A DNA stretch of 6,929 nucleotides from Candidatus Omnitrophota bacterium (lineage in GTDB: Bacteria; Omnitrophota; Koll11; Zapsychrales; Fredricksoniimonadaceae): positions 1 through 6,929 of the forward strand of contig JAHFGF010000087.1 of the NCBI GenBank assembly GCA_023247595.1, read 5' to 3'. Position 1 is the stretch's first letter; each line of letters opens with the position of its first letter. Below, in pieces: positions 1-5,760 of this stretch. The notes under the pieces were generated by a model. It saw nothing but the letters and a program-made list of their open reading frames with translations, was not told where the DNA came from and made no database searches. The position numbers and the translations under genes were made by a program.

Positions 1-667
1 GAGTGTGCCCCCCCGTCATAATAATCACCGGACGCCCTTTGATCTGATGCTCCATTAGATCAATGAACCCGCGGCACAAAGAACCATAGCCATAGAAAAG
101 CCCGCTTAAAATGCTTTCCTGAGTTGTTCGGCCGATGACAGAACGGGGCGCTTTGATATCTATTTCCGGCAGCAGCGCTGTCTTTAAAAATAACGATTCC
201 GCCGAAAGGCGGATACCCGGAACAATGGCCCCGCCTAAATATTCTCCCTTGGCCGAAACAGCATCAAAAGTAATGGCCGTGCCGAGATCAATGATGATCG
301 CCGGTTTTCCATAAAGCATCATGGCCGCGTACGCGCCGACCAACCGGTCCTGCCCCACCTGACGCGGATTTAAATATTTATTAATCATGGGCGCTTTGAG
401 GTCTTCTCCCAGCACGCGCACATGGGCTGATAATTCTGTTTTAAGAAACTGCCGAACCAATCCGAGAACTTTCGGGACAACCGTACACACCACAGCTGTA
501 TCAATTTTGCCGAATCTGCGTTCATAACTCCGCAAAACACCGGCGAGCTGGAGCCTCAACGCTTCTTTTTTTAAATTGGTTTCAATGCGGTTCACACAAA
601 GAATTTTATTTTTATGGATCACCGCAAAAGCAATGGTTGTATTACCGATATCAACCGCTATATGCAT
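1..667 (-). CDS. coaX: Type III pantothenate kinase (CoaX), C-terminus cut by window edge
   Basis: This enzyme phosphorylates pantothenate with ATP, the first step of coenzyme A synthesis, in the cytoplasm. The frame is open from an ATG at 667-665 to the window edge, giving 222 residues of the roughly 250-260 usual for the family, so only the last few dozen are missing. Type III hallmarks are in order: the N-terminal phosphate-binding DIGNTT at residues 6-11, VGQDRLVGAYAA at 104-115 (the G-x-D-R signature with the catalytic Asp at 107), DLGTAITFD at 127-135, GGAIVPG at 145-151, and TGG at 218-220. The acetate-and-sugar-kinase fold is implied by family membership. The start codon overlaps the uvrB stop by one base (TAATG), so it is probably translated by coupling from uvrB as the last visible gene of the operon. 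No separate Shine-Dalgarno site is needed or obvious. The identification is firm. Confidence 0.95.
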   Translation of the reverse strand, partial: MHIAVDIGNTTIAFAVIHKNKILCVNRIETNLKKEALRLQLAGVLRSYERRFGKIDTAVVCTVVPKVLGLVRQFLKTELSAHVRVLGEDLKAPMINKYLNPRQVGQDRLVGAYAAMMLYGKPAIIIDLGTAITFDAVSAKGEYLGGAIVPGIRLSAESLFLKTALLPEIDIKAPRSVIGRTTQESILSGLFYGYGSLCRGFIDLMEHQIKGRPVIIMTGGHT

Positions 668-2712
668 TACGCCCCCTTATGACTGACTCGCTGAGACTGA
701 GACTTAGATTTAGCTTTTCCTTTTTTAGATGCCGGTAATTCCGTGCCCGTCTGATTTTTTAAACCGGCAATTTTATCTCGAAGCTTGGCTGCTTTTTCAA
801 ATTCCAAATTTCGCGCAGCCGTTTCCATCTGGCGTTCCAATTCTGAAAGCATATTCGAAAACGCGAATTCTTCTTCATCTTGTCCGGCAACGCTCATGAC
901 CAAATCTTCCGCGTCAGCTAATTGATCAATACCGTCCTGGATCGCTTTTTTTATGGTGGTCGGCGTAATGCCGTGCTTTTGATTAAATTGCATTTGGATT
1001 TTTCTGCGGCGTTCACATTCGGCGATGGTAAATTTCATGGCAGGGCTTTGTGTGTCCGCATACATAATGACAATCCCATTGACGTTACGCGCCGCGCGTC
1101 CCGCCGTCTGAATAAGCGATGTCTGCGACCGCAAAAACCCCTGTTTATCCGCGTCAAAAATTGCCACTAAAGAAACTTCCGGCAAGTCCAACCCTTCGCG
1201 CAGAAGATTAACACCAACCAAACAGTCAAATTTTTTGACCCGTAAATCGTGCAGGATTTTAGCCCTGTCGATAGTCTCAATATCCGAATGCAGATACTTA
1301 ACTCGTACTCCCGCTTCCTGCAGATACTCGGTCAAATCTTCCGACATCCGTTTGGTGAGTGTGGTCACCAAAACCCTTTCATCTTTCTCGGCCCGCACAC
1401 GAATTTCTTTTAACAAATTTTCCACCTGGCCCGCGGTCGGCCTCACCTCAATGGGCGGGTCCACAATTCCCGTCGGACGGATAATCTGTTCAACAACATG
1501 ATCACGCGATTCCTTAAGTTCGTAAGCAGCAGGTGTGGCTGAAACATAAATCGTTTGGCCGACGATTTCTTTAAATTCAGGAAATTTTAAAGGACGGTTA
1601 TCCAGGCAGGACGGCAGACGAAAACCATGCTCCACCAGCATTTGTTTGCGCGAACGGTCGCCTTCATACATGCCGTTTAACTGCGGGATCGTGACATGCG
1701 ACTCATCAATGATCGTCACAAAATCCTTGGGAAAGTAATCAATCAGGCAAAAAGGCCTGGCCCCGGCCGGCCGGCCCGATAAAACGCGGGAATAATTTTC
1801 AATGCCTTTGCAGTATCCCATTTCTTTCATCATTTCTAAATCATACTTTGTCCGGGATTGCAGTCTCTGCGCCTCAACCAACTTTCCCTGGGCATTTAAC
1901 TGCGCCAGGCGCCCATCTAATTCTTCTCGAATTTCCTGAAAAGCTTTTTCCAACTTGGGAGGAGAAACAATAAAATGCTTGGCCGGATAAATAGCGACTT
2001 GTTCTAATTCCGCCATCCGCTCGCCGGAAACCGGATTGATTTGCGAAATGCGTTCAATGGTGTCGTCAAAAAACTCAATCCGTAAAGCATCTTCGCGGTA
2101 GGCCGGATAGACTTCCAAGATATCCCCGCGCACACGCATCTTGCCACGGGTAAATTCATAATCATTGCGCTCGTACTGAATGCCGATCAAACTAGCCAAC
2201 ACGGAATCCCTGTCCATGGTCTGGCCTTTTTTTAGATAGACCAGATATTCCTTATAATCATCCGGCGAACCGAGATTGTAAATACAGGAAACGCTGGCAA
2301 CAATGATTGAATCCCGTCTGGACATGAGTGAAGTCGTCGACGCCAAACGCAGCCGGTCCAGCCTGTCATTGACGGAAGAATCTTTTTCAATATAAACATC
2401 GGTTTGCGGAATGTAAGCTTCGGGCTGATAGTAATCGTAATAACTGACAAAATATTCAACCGCATTATGCGGAAAGAAACTCTTAAACTCACTATACAAC
2501 TGAGCCGCCAGAGTTTTATTGTGGGAAATCACCAAGGCGGGACGATTGATTTTCGCAATGACGTTGGCCAACGTAAAAGTCTTACCGCTTCCCGTCACGC
2601 CTAACAGCACCTGCGACGGAATTTGGGATTCAATTCCCTTGACCAAATCGACGACAGCCCTGTCCTGTTCATCGACTATTTTAAAAGGGCTTTTTAAATT
2701 AAATGTCTGCAT
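667..2712 (-). CDS. uvrB: Excinuclease ABC subunit B (UvrB)
   Basis: UvrB is the damage-verifying helicase-like subunit of bacterial nucleotide excision repair: UvrA loads it on DNA and it then recruits UvrC. From the ATG at 2712 the protein has 681 residues, close to the usual 660-700. Visible parts (ATG numbering): Walker A GVTGSGKT at 38-45; the beta-hairpin that inserts between the strands, rich in Tyr, at about 91-111 (YYDYYQPEAYIPQTD); the Walker B box DESH at 336-339; the arginine-finger motif QTAGRAARN near 540; and the C-terminal UVR domain at about 618-651, which contacts UvrC. A basic, Ser/Lys-rich tail of about 30 residues follows. A GTG at 2715 directly before the ATG is an equally possible start and adds one Met. 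No clear ribosome binding site precedes either, and the lipoprotein gene stops only 12 nt upstream, so coupled re-initiation is likely. Oddity: the usual N-terminal GDQP motif reads DEQD at residues 14-17. Confidence 0.98.
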   Translation of the reverse strand: MQTFNLKSPFKIVDEQDRAVVDLVKGIESQIPSQVLLGVTGSGKTFTLANVIAKINRPALVISHNKTLAAQLYSEFKSFFPHNAVEYFVSYYDYYQPEAYIPQTDVYIEKDSSVNDRLDRLRLASTTSLMSRRDSIIVASVSCIYNLGSPDDYKEYLVYLKKGQTMDRDSVLASLIGIQYERNDYEFTRGKMRVRGDILEVYPAYREDALRIEFFDDTIERISQINPVSGERMAELEQVAIYPAKHFIVSPPKLEKAFQEIREELDGRLAQLNAQGKLVEAQRLQSRTKYDLEMMKEMGYCKGIENYSRVLSGRPAGARPFCLIDYFPKDFVTIIDESHVTIPQLNGMYEGDRSRKQMLVEHGFRLPSCLDNRPLKFPEFKEIVGQTIYVSATPAAYELKESRDHVVEQIIRPTGIVDPPIEVRPTAGQVENLLKEIRVRAEKDERVLVTTLTKRMSEDLTEYLQEAGVRVKYLHSDIETIDRAKILHDLRVKKFDCLVGVNLLREGLDLPEVSLVAIFDADKQGFLRSQTSLIQTAGRAARNVNGIVIMYADTQSPAMKFTIAECERRRKIQMQFNQKHGITPTTIKKAIQDGIDQLADAEDLVMSVAGQDEEEFAFSNMLSELERQMETAARNLEFEKAAKLRDKIAGLKNQTGTELPASKKGKAKSKSQSQRVSHKGA

Positions 2713-2724
2713 CACATGCGGTCA

Positions 2725-3201
2725 TCATTTTTTCAACAGCAGCTTTTGCTCAATGCGATCCAGCAGTTTCTTGACTGCTTTATCATTGCGATAGGAATTG
2801 ATCTTAAACAGATAAAAATTTTTGACCGACCGGTAACGCAGATCGACTTCAACACCTTCAGCGGTCCGGTTGACATAGACATTCAGCTGGACTAACTTTT
2901 TATAAATGCCGCGCTGAAAATTCCGGACATTAGAAAAAATCAAAATATGATCTTTATCCCCGTCGGCAACCAAGGGATTGCGTTCATATTGGCCAGGGTC
3001 GACTTCCTTGGAAATCTGCCAACCTTCCGCGATGATGCCGGCACGGACTTCCTCTAAAACTTCCTGAAACGAACCATAGTATGTTCTCTTATAAGGATTT
3101 TCCGCCTGGATATAACTCGGAAGGTTCAAGCTCGCGCACCCCGTCAAAGATATCAGCAATCCCAACAACCAAAATCTTTGATTGAATAATCGTGTCAGCA
3201 T
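2725..3201 (-). CDS. Small outer-membrane-type lipoprotein of unknown function
   Basis: The product has 158 residues and I do not recognise the family. The N-terminus is a clear lipoprotein signal: positively charged start, hydrophobic stretch from Phe10 to Leu19, then the lipobox LTGC at 19-22. Cleavage would leave Cys22 as the lipidated first residue, followed by Ala, which in Gram-negative bacteria favours export to the outer membrane. The mature part is one small soluble domain of about 136 residues with alternating hydrophobic strands (for example LVQLNVYVN, VEVDLRYRS) and a Lys-rich C-terminal helix, which suggests an alpha/beta fold. The ATG at 3201 is supported by AAGGA 10 nt upstream and by an in-frame TGA two codons upstream. 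It lies 60 nt behind the MazG-like gene and 12 nt ahead of uvrB, so it is probably co-transcribed with uvrB, though nothing links the two functionally. Confidence 0.85.
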   Translation of the reverse strand: MLTRLFNQRFWLLGLLISLTGCASLNLPSYIQAENPYKRTYYGSFQEVLEEVRAGIIAEGWQISKEVDPGQYERNPLVADGDKDHILIFSNVRNFQRGIYKKLVQLNVYVNRTAEGVEVDLRYRSVKNFYLFKINSYRNDKAVKKLLDRIEQKLLLKK

Positions 3202-3217
3202 AGGTCAGCCATCCTTA

Positions 3218-3239
3218 AATAATCTTGAGAATGATTATT
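3218..3239. promoter_or_regulatory. Fur-like dyad ahead of the lipoprotein gene
   Basis: A perfect 7-bp inverted repeat, AATAATC and GATTATT, is separated by 8 bp. The plus-strand stretch TGAGAATGATTATTG at 3226-3240 agrees with the Fur consensus TGANAATNATTNTCA at 10 of 12 fixed positions. It ends 16 bp before the lipoprotein start codon, in a 60-nt AT-rich gap, where a repressor could block an internal promoter. AT-rich DNA produces such matches by chance, and no strong -10/-35 pair is visible beside it. A binding site for some dimeric regulator is an inference; Fur in particular is a guess. Confidence 0.3.
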
Positions 3240-3261
3240 GAATCAAAAAATGCACCTGTCA

Positions 3262-3561
3262 TTAACAAATTTTACCGTGCTTATAGGGACGGGTTTTATT
3301 TTTTTCGCTCTTCTTATTAATCTCAGCCTGAATATCAATCCCTAAACCACCGCACAAATCAAACAACCGGATAAAGGCGTCGGCTAATTCTTCGCGAAAA
3401 TTAGCATCATCCTGATGACGATGGCCCTCCATGGCTTCCGCAAGTTCGGTTACGACCAGCATCAATGCCTCGCCGATATTTCTTTTCTCATCCCAAAAAC
3501 CTTTTTCCTTGGCGATGGCATGGCATTGGGCAGTCAATTCACGTATCGTTTGGTCATTCAT
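3262..3561 (-). CDS. MazG-like nucleotide pyrophosphohydrolase
   Basis: The product has 99 residues, a single all-alpha NTP-pyrophosphatase domain of the MazG/dUTPase-like superfamily. These enzymes cut nucleoside triphosphates to monophosphate and pyrophosphate with Mg2+, which clears unwanted or damaged nucleotides. The metal-binding pattern is intact: E39-x-x-E42 in the helix TELAEAMEG, then E58-x-x-D61 in EELADAFIRLFDL. The C-terminus KNKTRPYKHGK, with its Asn, Arg, Tyr and His-Gly-Lys, is typical of short MazG-like proteins. Full MazG has two such domains; this is a single-domain form, and the substrate cannot be told from sequence. The ATG at 3561 has GGAG 5 nt upstream. The 65-nt gap to the preceding RluA-family gene has room for an internal promoter, but the best hexamers (TTGTTT, 16 nt, TTTAAT) are weak. 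A nucleotide-pool cleaner upstream of uvrB is a plausible DNA-maintenance pairing, not proof of cooperation. Confidence 0.88.
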   Translation of the reverse strand: MNDQTIRELTAQCHAIAKEKGFWDEKRNIGEALMLVVTELAEAMEGHRHQDDANFREELADAFIRLFDLCGGLGIDIQAEINKKSEKNKTRPYKHGKIC

Positions 3562-3626
3562 AGCAACTCCATTCTCTTTGTTGATGATTAAACACGATCA
3601 ATATTAAAAAACAAAAGGATATTCTT

Positions 3627-4334
3627 CTAATGCGACACAATAAATTTTGTCATGTCAGCCGGCAGTTCAGCCGAGGCTTTGACATTTTTTTTCAGCAAAG
3701 GATGATACCACTCCAGTTCCCTGGCATGCAAGCCCGTCCGTTTGAATTTCAATAGAAAGTCTTTGCGAAAAGCATAGCGGTCCTCGCCGACCAACGGATG
3801 CTTGATCTGGGCAAAGTGAATACGAATCTGATTTGTCCTGCCGGTCACCGGAACAACATCAACAATCGAGAAATCTTTTCGGATTTCGATAACTTTGTAT
3901 TGCGTGATGGCCGGCTTGCCCATGGAATGTTCAGCAAATTTCTTTTGATAAAAATCTTTAATTTGACTTCGAATCTCGCCCGATTTTTTATTTAGACAGC
4001 CATGCACAAACGCCGTGTAATGTTTGACCACTTTTTTTTGATTAAACACTTCCATGAACATTTTCTGGTGTATTTTTCCCTTGGCATAAAGAATGACGCC
4101 GGACGTATCCCGATCCAGCCGGTGGCACGGATGAAGACGGTATTGTTCTGGATTTTGAAGTTCTGGCACAGAATTTCGGCTGGCAAACTGCTTATTAACG
4201 ATATCGGTGAGTGTGGTTGTTTTTTGATCATCGGCAGGAACAACTAGAAGACCCGGCGGCTTATCAAAGGCCACGCACACCTGATCTTCATAAATGATGG
4301 GTATTTGTTGCCGCCCGTGCTGCGTTTCGGGCAT
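3627..4334 (-). CDS. RluA-family RNA pseudouridine synthase
   Basis: The enzyme isomerises uridine to pseudouridine in rRNA or tRNA. It has 235 residues and lacks an N-terminal S4 RNA-binding domain, which makes it one of the short RluA/RluC-type members. The motifs run in order: DKPPGLLVVP at 24-33; the catalytic loop HRLDRDTSG at 71-79 with the nucleophile-position Asp74; the substrate-contacting Tyr region near KHYTAFVHG at 104-112; GRTNQIRIHF at 165-174; and the closing LHARELEWYHP segment. The target uridine cannot be inferred from these. The ATG at 4334 is fixed by an in-frame TGA two codons upstream, with AAAGG 11 nt ahead of the start and directly behind the stop codon of the small membrane-protein gene. 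That 16-nt spacing implies co-transcription. The family is certain, the subgroup is not. Confidence 0.93.
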   Translation of the reverse strand: MPETQHGRQQIPIIYEDQVCVAFDKPPGLLVVPADDQKTTTLTDIVNKQFASRNSVPELQNPEQYRLHPCHRLDRDTSGVILYAKGKIHQKMFMEVFNQKKVVKHYTAFVHGCLNKKSGEIRSQIKDFYQKKFAEHSMGKPAITQYKVIEIRKDFSIVDVVPVTGRTNQIRIHFAQIKHPLVGEDRYAFRKDFLLKFKRTGLHARELEWYHPLLKKNVKASAELPADMTKFIVSH

Positions 4335-4350
4335 AATGCATCATACCTTT

Positions 4351-4512
4351 TTAAGAATTTTCCTGATGTTGATCCAAATGATCATTCAACAGGTCTGTCA
4401 GATAATTGATCTTTCGAATTAAAATAATCGGAAAGACAATCATCCAAATTTGAAATGCCAGCGCCAATACAGCTTGAAAAGGCGTCACGGTTAAACTCAA
4501 CGAATTTTCCAT
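4351..4512 (-). CDS. 53-residue single-span membrane protein
   Basis: A short gene between the second PilZ gene and the RluA-family gene. The peptide begins MENSLSL, carries one hydrophobic span at about residues 12-32 (Phe12 to Ile32, with Gln21 and Pro28 inside), then Arg33-Lys34 and an amphipathic C-terminal helix rich in Asp, His and Gln. The basic pair after the span suggests the C-terminus faces the cytoplasm. I do not recognise a family. The frame stays open upstream to an ATG at 4566, but that start would overlap the PilZ coding sequence. The ATG at 4512 is preferred because TAGGA sits 8 nt ahead of it, the TAG being the stop codon of the PilZ gene, an arrangement that favours coupled translation. 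Tight packing with the PilZ gene suggests a membrane partner or anchor for it, which is inference only. Confidence 0.7.
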   Translation of the reverse strand: MENSLSLTVTPFQAVLALAFQIWMIVFPIILIRKINYLTDLLNDHLDQHQENS

Positions 4513-4522
4513 TTTGGTATTC

Positions 4523-4906
4523 CTATTGACTAGGATTTTTGGATTCGTCCAACATATGGTCGACAAAATCAGCTATCGCTTGAATGTCTTTGGGCTGAAT
4601 ATCATTAAAAAAAATCGCGGCATTAAAATAATTATGATCAGGAACTGACTCCGCCCGAACAACAACCCCCTGACAAGAAATCCGTTTAGTAGACGTCCGG
4701 TTATTCTTTTTAACCGGAAGCAGTAAATGGATTTTTAATTTGGTCATGGGCTCAATATAAGCGCTGACCCGGCAGCAAACTCCGGAAGAACTTAAATTTC
4801 TCGTTTCCGTAACAATATCAATGTCGCCGCTTGATAGTTTCAGCGGAACAGTGTGCTCCAGACGCGGACTTCGACGCCGTTCCTTTGACGAAGAATCATT
4901 TTGCAT
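4523..4906 (-). CDS. PilZ-domain protein, probable cyclic-di-GMP receptor (second of two)
   Basis: The product has 127 residues and is almost entirely one PilZ domain, the beta-barrel receptor for the second messenger cyclic di-GMP. Both ligand-binding signatures are present: the arginine motif R-x-x-x-R at residues 11-15 (RRSPR, in a basic run from 10) and N-x-S-x-x-G at 37-42 (NLSSSG). The domain closes with a barrel strand (NAAIFFNDI) and a C-terminal helix. There is no signal peptide, membrane span or output domain, so it should act in the cytoplasm through a partner protein. AAAGG lies 9 nt before the ATG, and the zinc-ribbon gene ends 5 nt upstream. It is clearly diverged from the other PilZ protein in this window: here Asn opens the second motif and a Cys-Cys pair follows it, so the two are not a recent duplication. 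Confidence 0.9.
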   Translation of the reverse strand: MQNDSSSKERRRSPRLEHTVPLKLSSGDIDIVTETRNLSSSGVCCRVSAYIEPMTKLKIHLLLPVKKNNRTSTKRISCQGVVVRAESVPDHNYFNAAIFFNDIQPKDIQAIADFVDHMLDESKNPSQ

Positions 4907-4911
4907 CTTAA

Positions 4912-5130
4912 TTAACCTTTGCCTTCTGATGCAGCCCCTGCCTCGGTGGCAGCAGCAGCCTCTTTAGCAGCGGCTTTTTCTTGCAACAACTTTTCTTGAA
5001 CGGTACGAAAACATGTATTGTTGCAATAATAAGCTCCGTTGCGGTAAAACCGGCGCGATCTTTTTAAAACCTTTTTACAGGCCGGGCAATTTTTTACCTC
5101 TTCGACCGCAACTTTTTTTTCTTCAGCCAT
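4912..5130 (-). CDS. Small zinc-ribbon protein with Ala/Glu/Lys-rich tail
   Basis: The product has 72 residues. A treble-clef or ribbon-like zinc site is visible: C15-P-A-C18, then 17 residues that are strongly basic and aromatic (KVLKRSRRFYRNGAYY), then C36-N-N-T-C40. The tail from about residue 43 is an Ala, Glu and Lys-rich low-complexity helix (EKLLQEKAAAKEAAAA), and the first 12 residues are charged. The basic linker between the Cys pairs could touch nucleic acid, but a structural zinc site in a protein adaptor is equally possible. I do not recognise a named family. AAAGGAG lies 10 nt before the ATG, a good ribosome binding site, and the gene is 32 nt behind one PilZ gene and 5 nt ahead of the other. 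Being enclosed by two cyclic-di-GMP receptors suggests a part in the same response; this is inferred from context alone. Confidence 0.82.
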   Translation of the reverse strand: MAEEKKVAVEEVKNCPACKKVLKRSRRFYRNGAYYCNNTCFRTVQEKLLQEKAAAKEAAAATEAGAASEGKG

Positions 5131-5162
5131 ACTTTATTAACTCCTTTCAAAACGAACTAACT

Positions 5163-5513
5163 TTAACCCAATGCTACAATGATGTTGTTTACTTCTCTTT
5201 GAACAGATTCATCCAATCCTTCAAAATGCACGCCGATTTGATACCGGTCAGACTCGGGCAGCATTTTAATCCAATTGACTGTTCCCTTTACGACGATAAC
5301 TTTGGATTCTTGACTGCGTTGTAAATATAAAACAACACAACCTTTTACAGGGACAAACTGGCTTACAGTCAAACAAATCCCGCCCTGACTTAAATCTTTG
5401 GATAAACTACCGTCAGGGCAACTGTATTCTCCAATTTGATATTTGACCGCTTGTTTAAAAGGATGCCGGGGATATTGGCGCTTATCATGATGTTTATCAT
5501 ACGAATAATCCAT
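5163..5513 (-). CDS. PilZ-domain protein, probable cyclic-di-GMP receptor (first gene of operon)
   Basis: A 116-residue single-domain PilZ protein. The cyclic-di-GMP signatures are canonical: R12-x-x-x-R16 (RQYPR) and D40-x-S-x-x-G45 (DLSQGG). The barrel continues through VVKGTVNWIKM and the YQIGVHFEGL strand, ending in a short amphipathic helix. There is no membrane span or extra domain, so any output must pass through a partner. The ATG at 5513 is fixed by an in-frame TGA three codons upstream; the only ribosome-binding-like sequence is a weak GAAGA, and it falls inside a small hairpin next to the start, so translation may be modest or regulated. It is the first gene behind the promoter at 5656-5629 and heads the nine-gene run. 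Confidence 0.92.
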   Translation of the reverse strand: MDYSYDKHHDKRQYPRHPFKQAVKYQIGEYSCPDGSLSKDLSQGGICLTVSQFVPVKGCVVLYLQRSQESKVIVVKGTVNWIKMLPESDRYQIGVHFEGLDESVQREVNNIIVALG

Positions 5514-5515
5514 AG

Positions 5516-5535
5516 AGCATCTTCAAAGATCTGCT
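5516..5535 (-). promoter_or_regulatory. Small hairpin covering the ribosome binding site of the first PilZ gene
   Basis: On the minus-strand RNA, AGC pairs with GCU and AUCU with AGAU around a UUGA loop, with a 2-nt bulge (AG). The hairpin ends 2 nt before the AUG at 5513 and buries the only GAAGA-like ribosome binding sequence. It is short (7 pairs) and could be chance; control of translation is inferred. Confidence 0.25.
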
Positions 5536-5572
5536 ATTTACAGGTGACAGTATGATTCGCATGTCTTTTTGG

Positions 5573-5596
5573 TACCGCCCGATATAAAAAGCGGTA
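5573..5596 (-). other. Leader hairpin upstream of the first PilZ gene
   Basis: A perfect 6-bp inverted repeat, TACCGC and GCGGTA, with a 12-nt loop lies inside the predicted untranslated leader, about 26 nt downstream of the likely transcription start. There is no T-run behind it, so it is not a terminator. I compared the leader with the cyclic-di-GMP riboswitch pattern I know (GEMM-I core) and saw no match. Confidence 0.3.
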
Positions 5597-5628
5597 AATA
5601 TTGATATTCCCATCCCGAAAGTTTTCAT

Positions 5629-5656
5629 AGTATAACATAATCTTTTCTTGAGACAA
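5629..5656 (-). promoter_or_regulatory. Sigma70-type promoter of the PilZ-to-coaX operon
   Basis: Reading the minus strand, TTGTCT (-35, 5656-5651; 4 of 6 matches to TTGACA), a 16-bp spacer and TATACT (-10, 5634-5629; 5 of 6 to TATAAT) form a good pair. The -10 is also preceded by TGT, the extended -10 element. Transcription would begin near 5622, giving a leader of about 110 nt before the first PilZ start. It lies downstream of the terminator of the preceding gene, exactly where the operon promoter is expected. Confidence 0.65.
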
Positions 5657-5686
5657 CTGATTTTTAGGCTGCGGGGGCGGTTCCAA

Positions 5687-5702
5687 AAGTGTTAAAACAC
5701 TT
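5687..5702. repeat. 16-bp dyad about 30 bp upstream of the operon promoter
   Basis: AAGTGTT and AACACTT form a perfect 7-bp inverted repeat around AA, followed on the plus strand by further TTAAC copies. It lies at about -65 to -80 from the predicted start, a usual place for an activator site. It also lies just past the T-run of the terminator at 5746-5711, so it could be a second, weaker hairpin of that terminator region. Function unproven. Confidence 0.35.
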
Positions 5703-5710
5703 AACTTAAC

Positions 5711-5746
5711 AAAAATGAATGGGCAGCGCATTAGCACTGCCCATTC
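5711..5746 (-). terminator. Rho-independent terminator of the TM-helix protein gene
   Basis: A perfect 10-bp stem, GAATGGGCAG with CTGCCCATTC, is extended inward by two more pairs past one mismatch and closed by a 4-nt loop. On the minus strand it is followed by ATTTTTG. It begins 14 nt after the stop codon at 5761. On the plus strand no T-run follows, so it works in the minus direction. Confidence 0.85.
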
Positions 5747-5760
5747 TGACAAACTACTGA

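Noticed and set aside
8..14. Run of seven C (seven G in coaX) as a possible phase-variation or frameshift site.
   Set aside because: It encodes the conserved Gly-Gly of the TGG motif in the expected frame, and a single 7-mer in a housekeeping gene needs no special explanation.
922..1501. Plus-strand open frames of 82 and 88 codons opposite uvrB.
   Set aside because: They lie antisense to strongly conserved UvrB sequence, lack recognisable motifs and have the composition of shadow frames.
4513..4566. Longer start (ATG at 4566) for the small membrane protein, giving 71 residues.
   Set aside because: The extra 18 residues overlap the end of the PilZ coding sequence, while the ATG at 4512 has a well-placed ribosome binding site.
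5534..5752. Minus-strand open frame of 72 codons between the TM-helix gene and the first PilZ gene, including a 34-codon version from an ATG at 5638.
   Set aside because: The long version starts inside the terminator stem and both run through the promoter. The short version's ATG lies upstream of the predicted transcription start and has no good ribosome binding site. Promoter, terminator and leader explain the region better.
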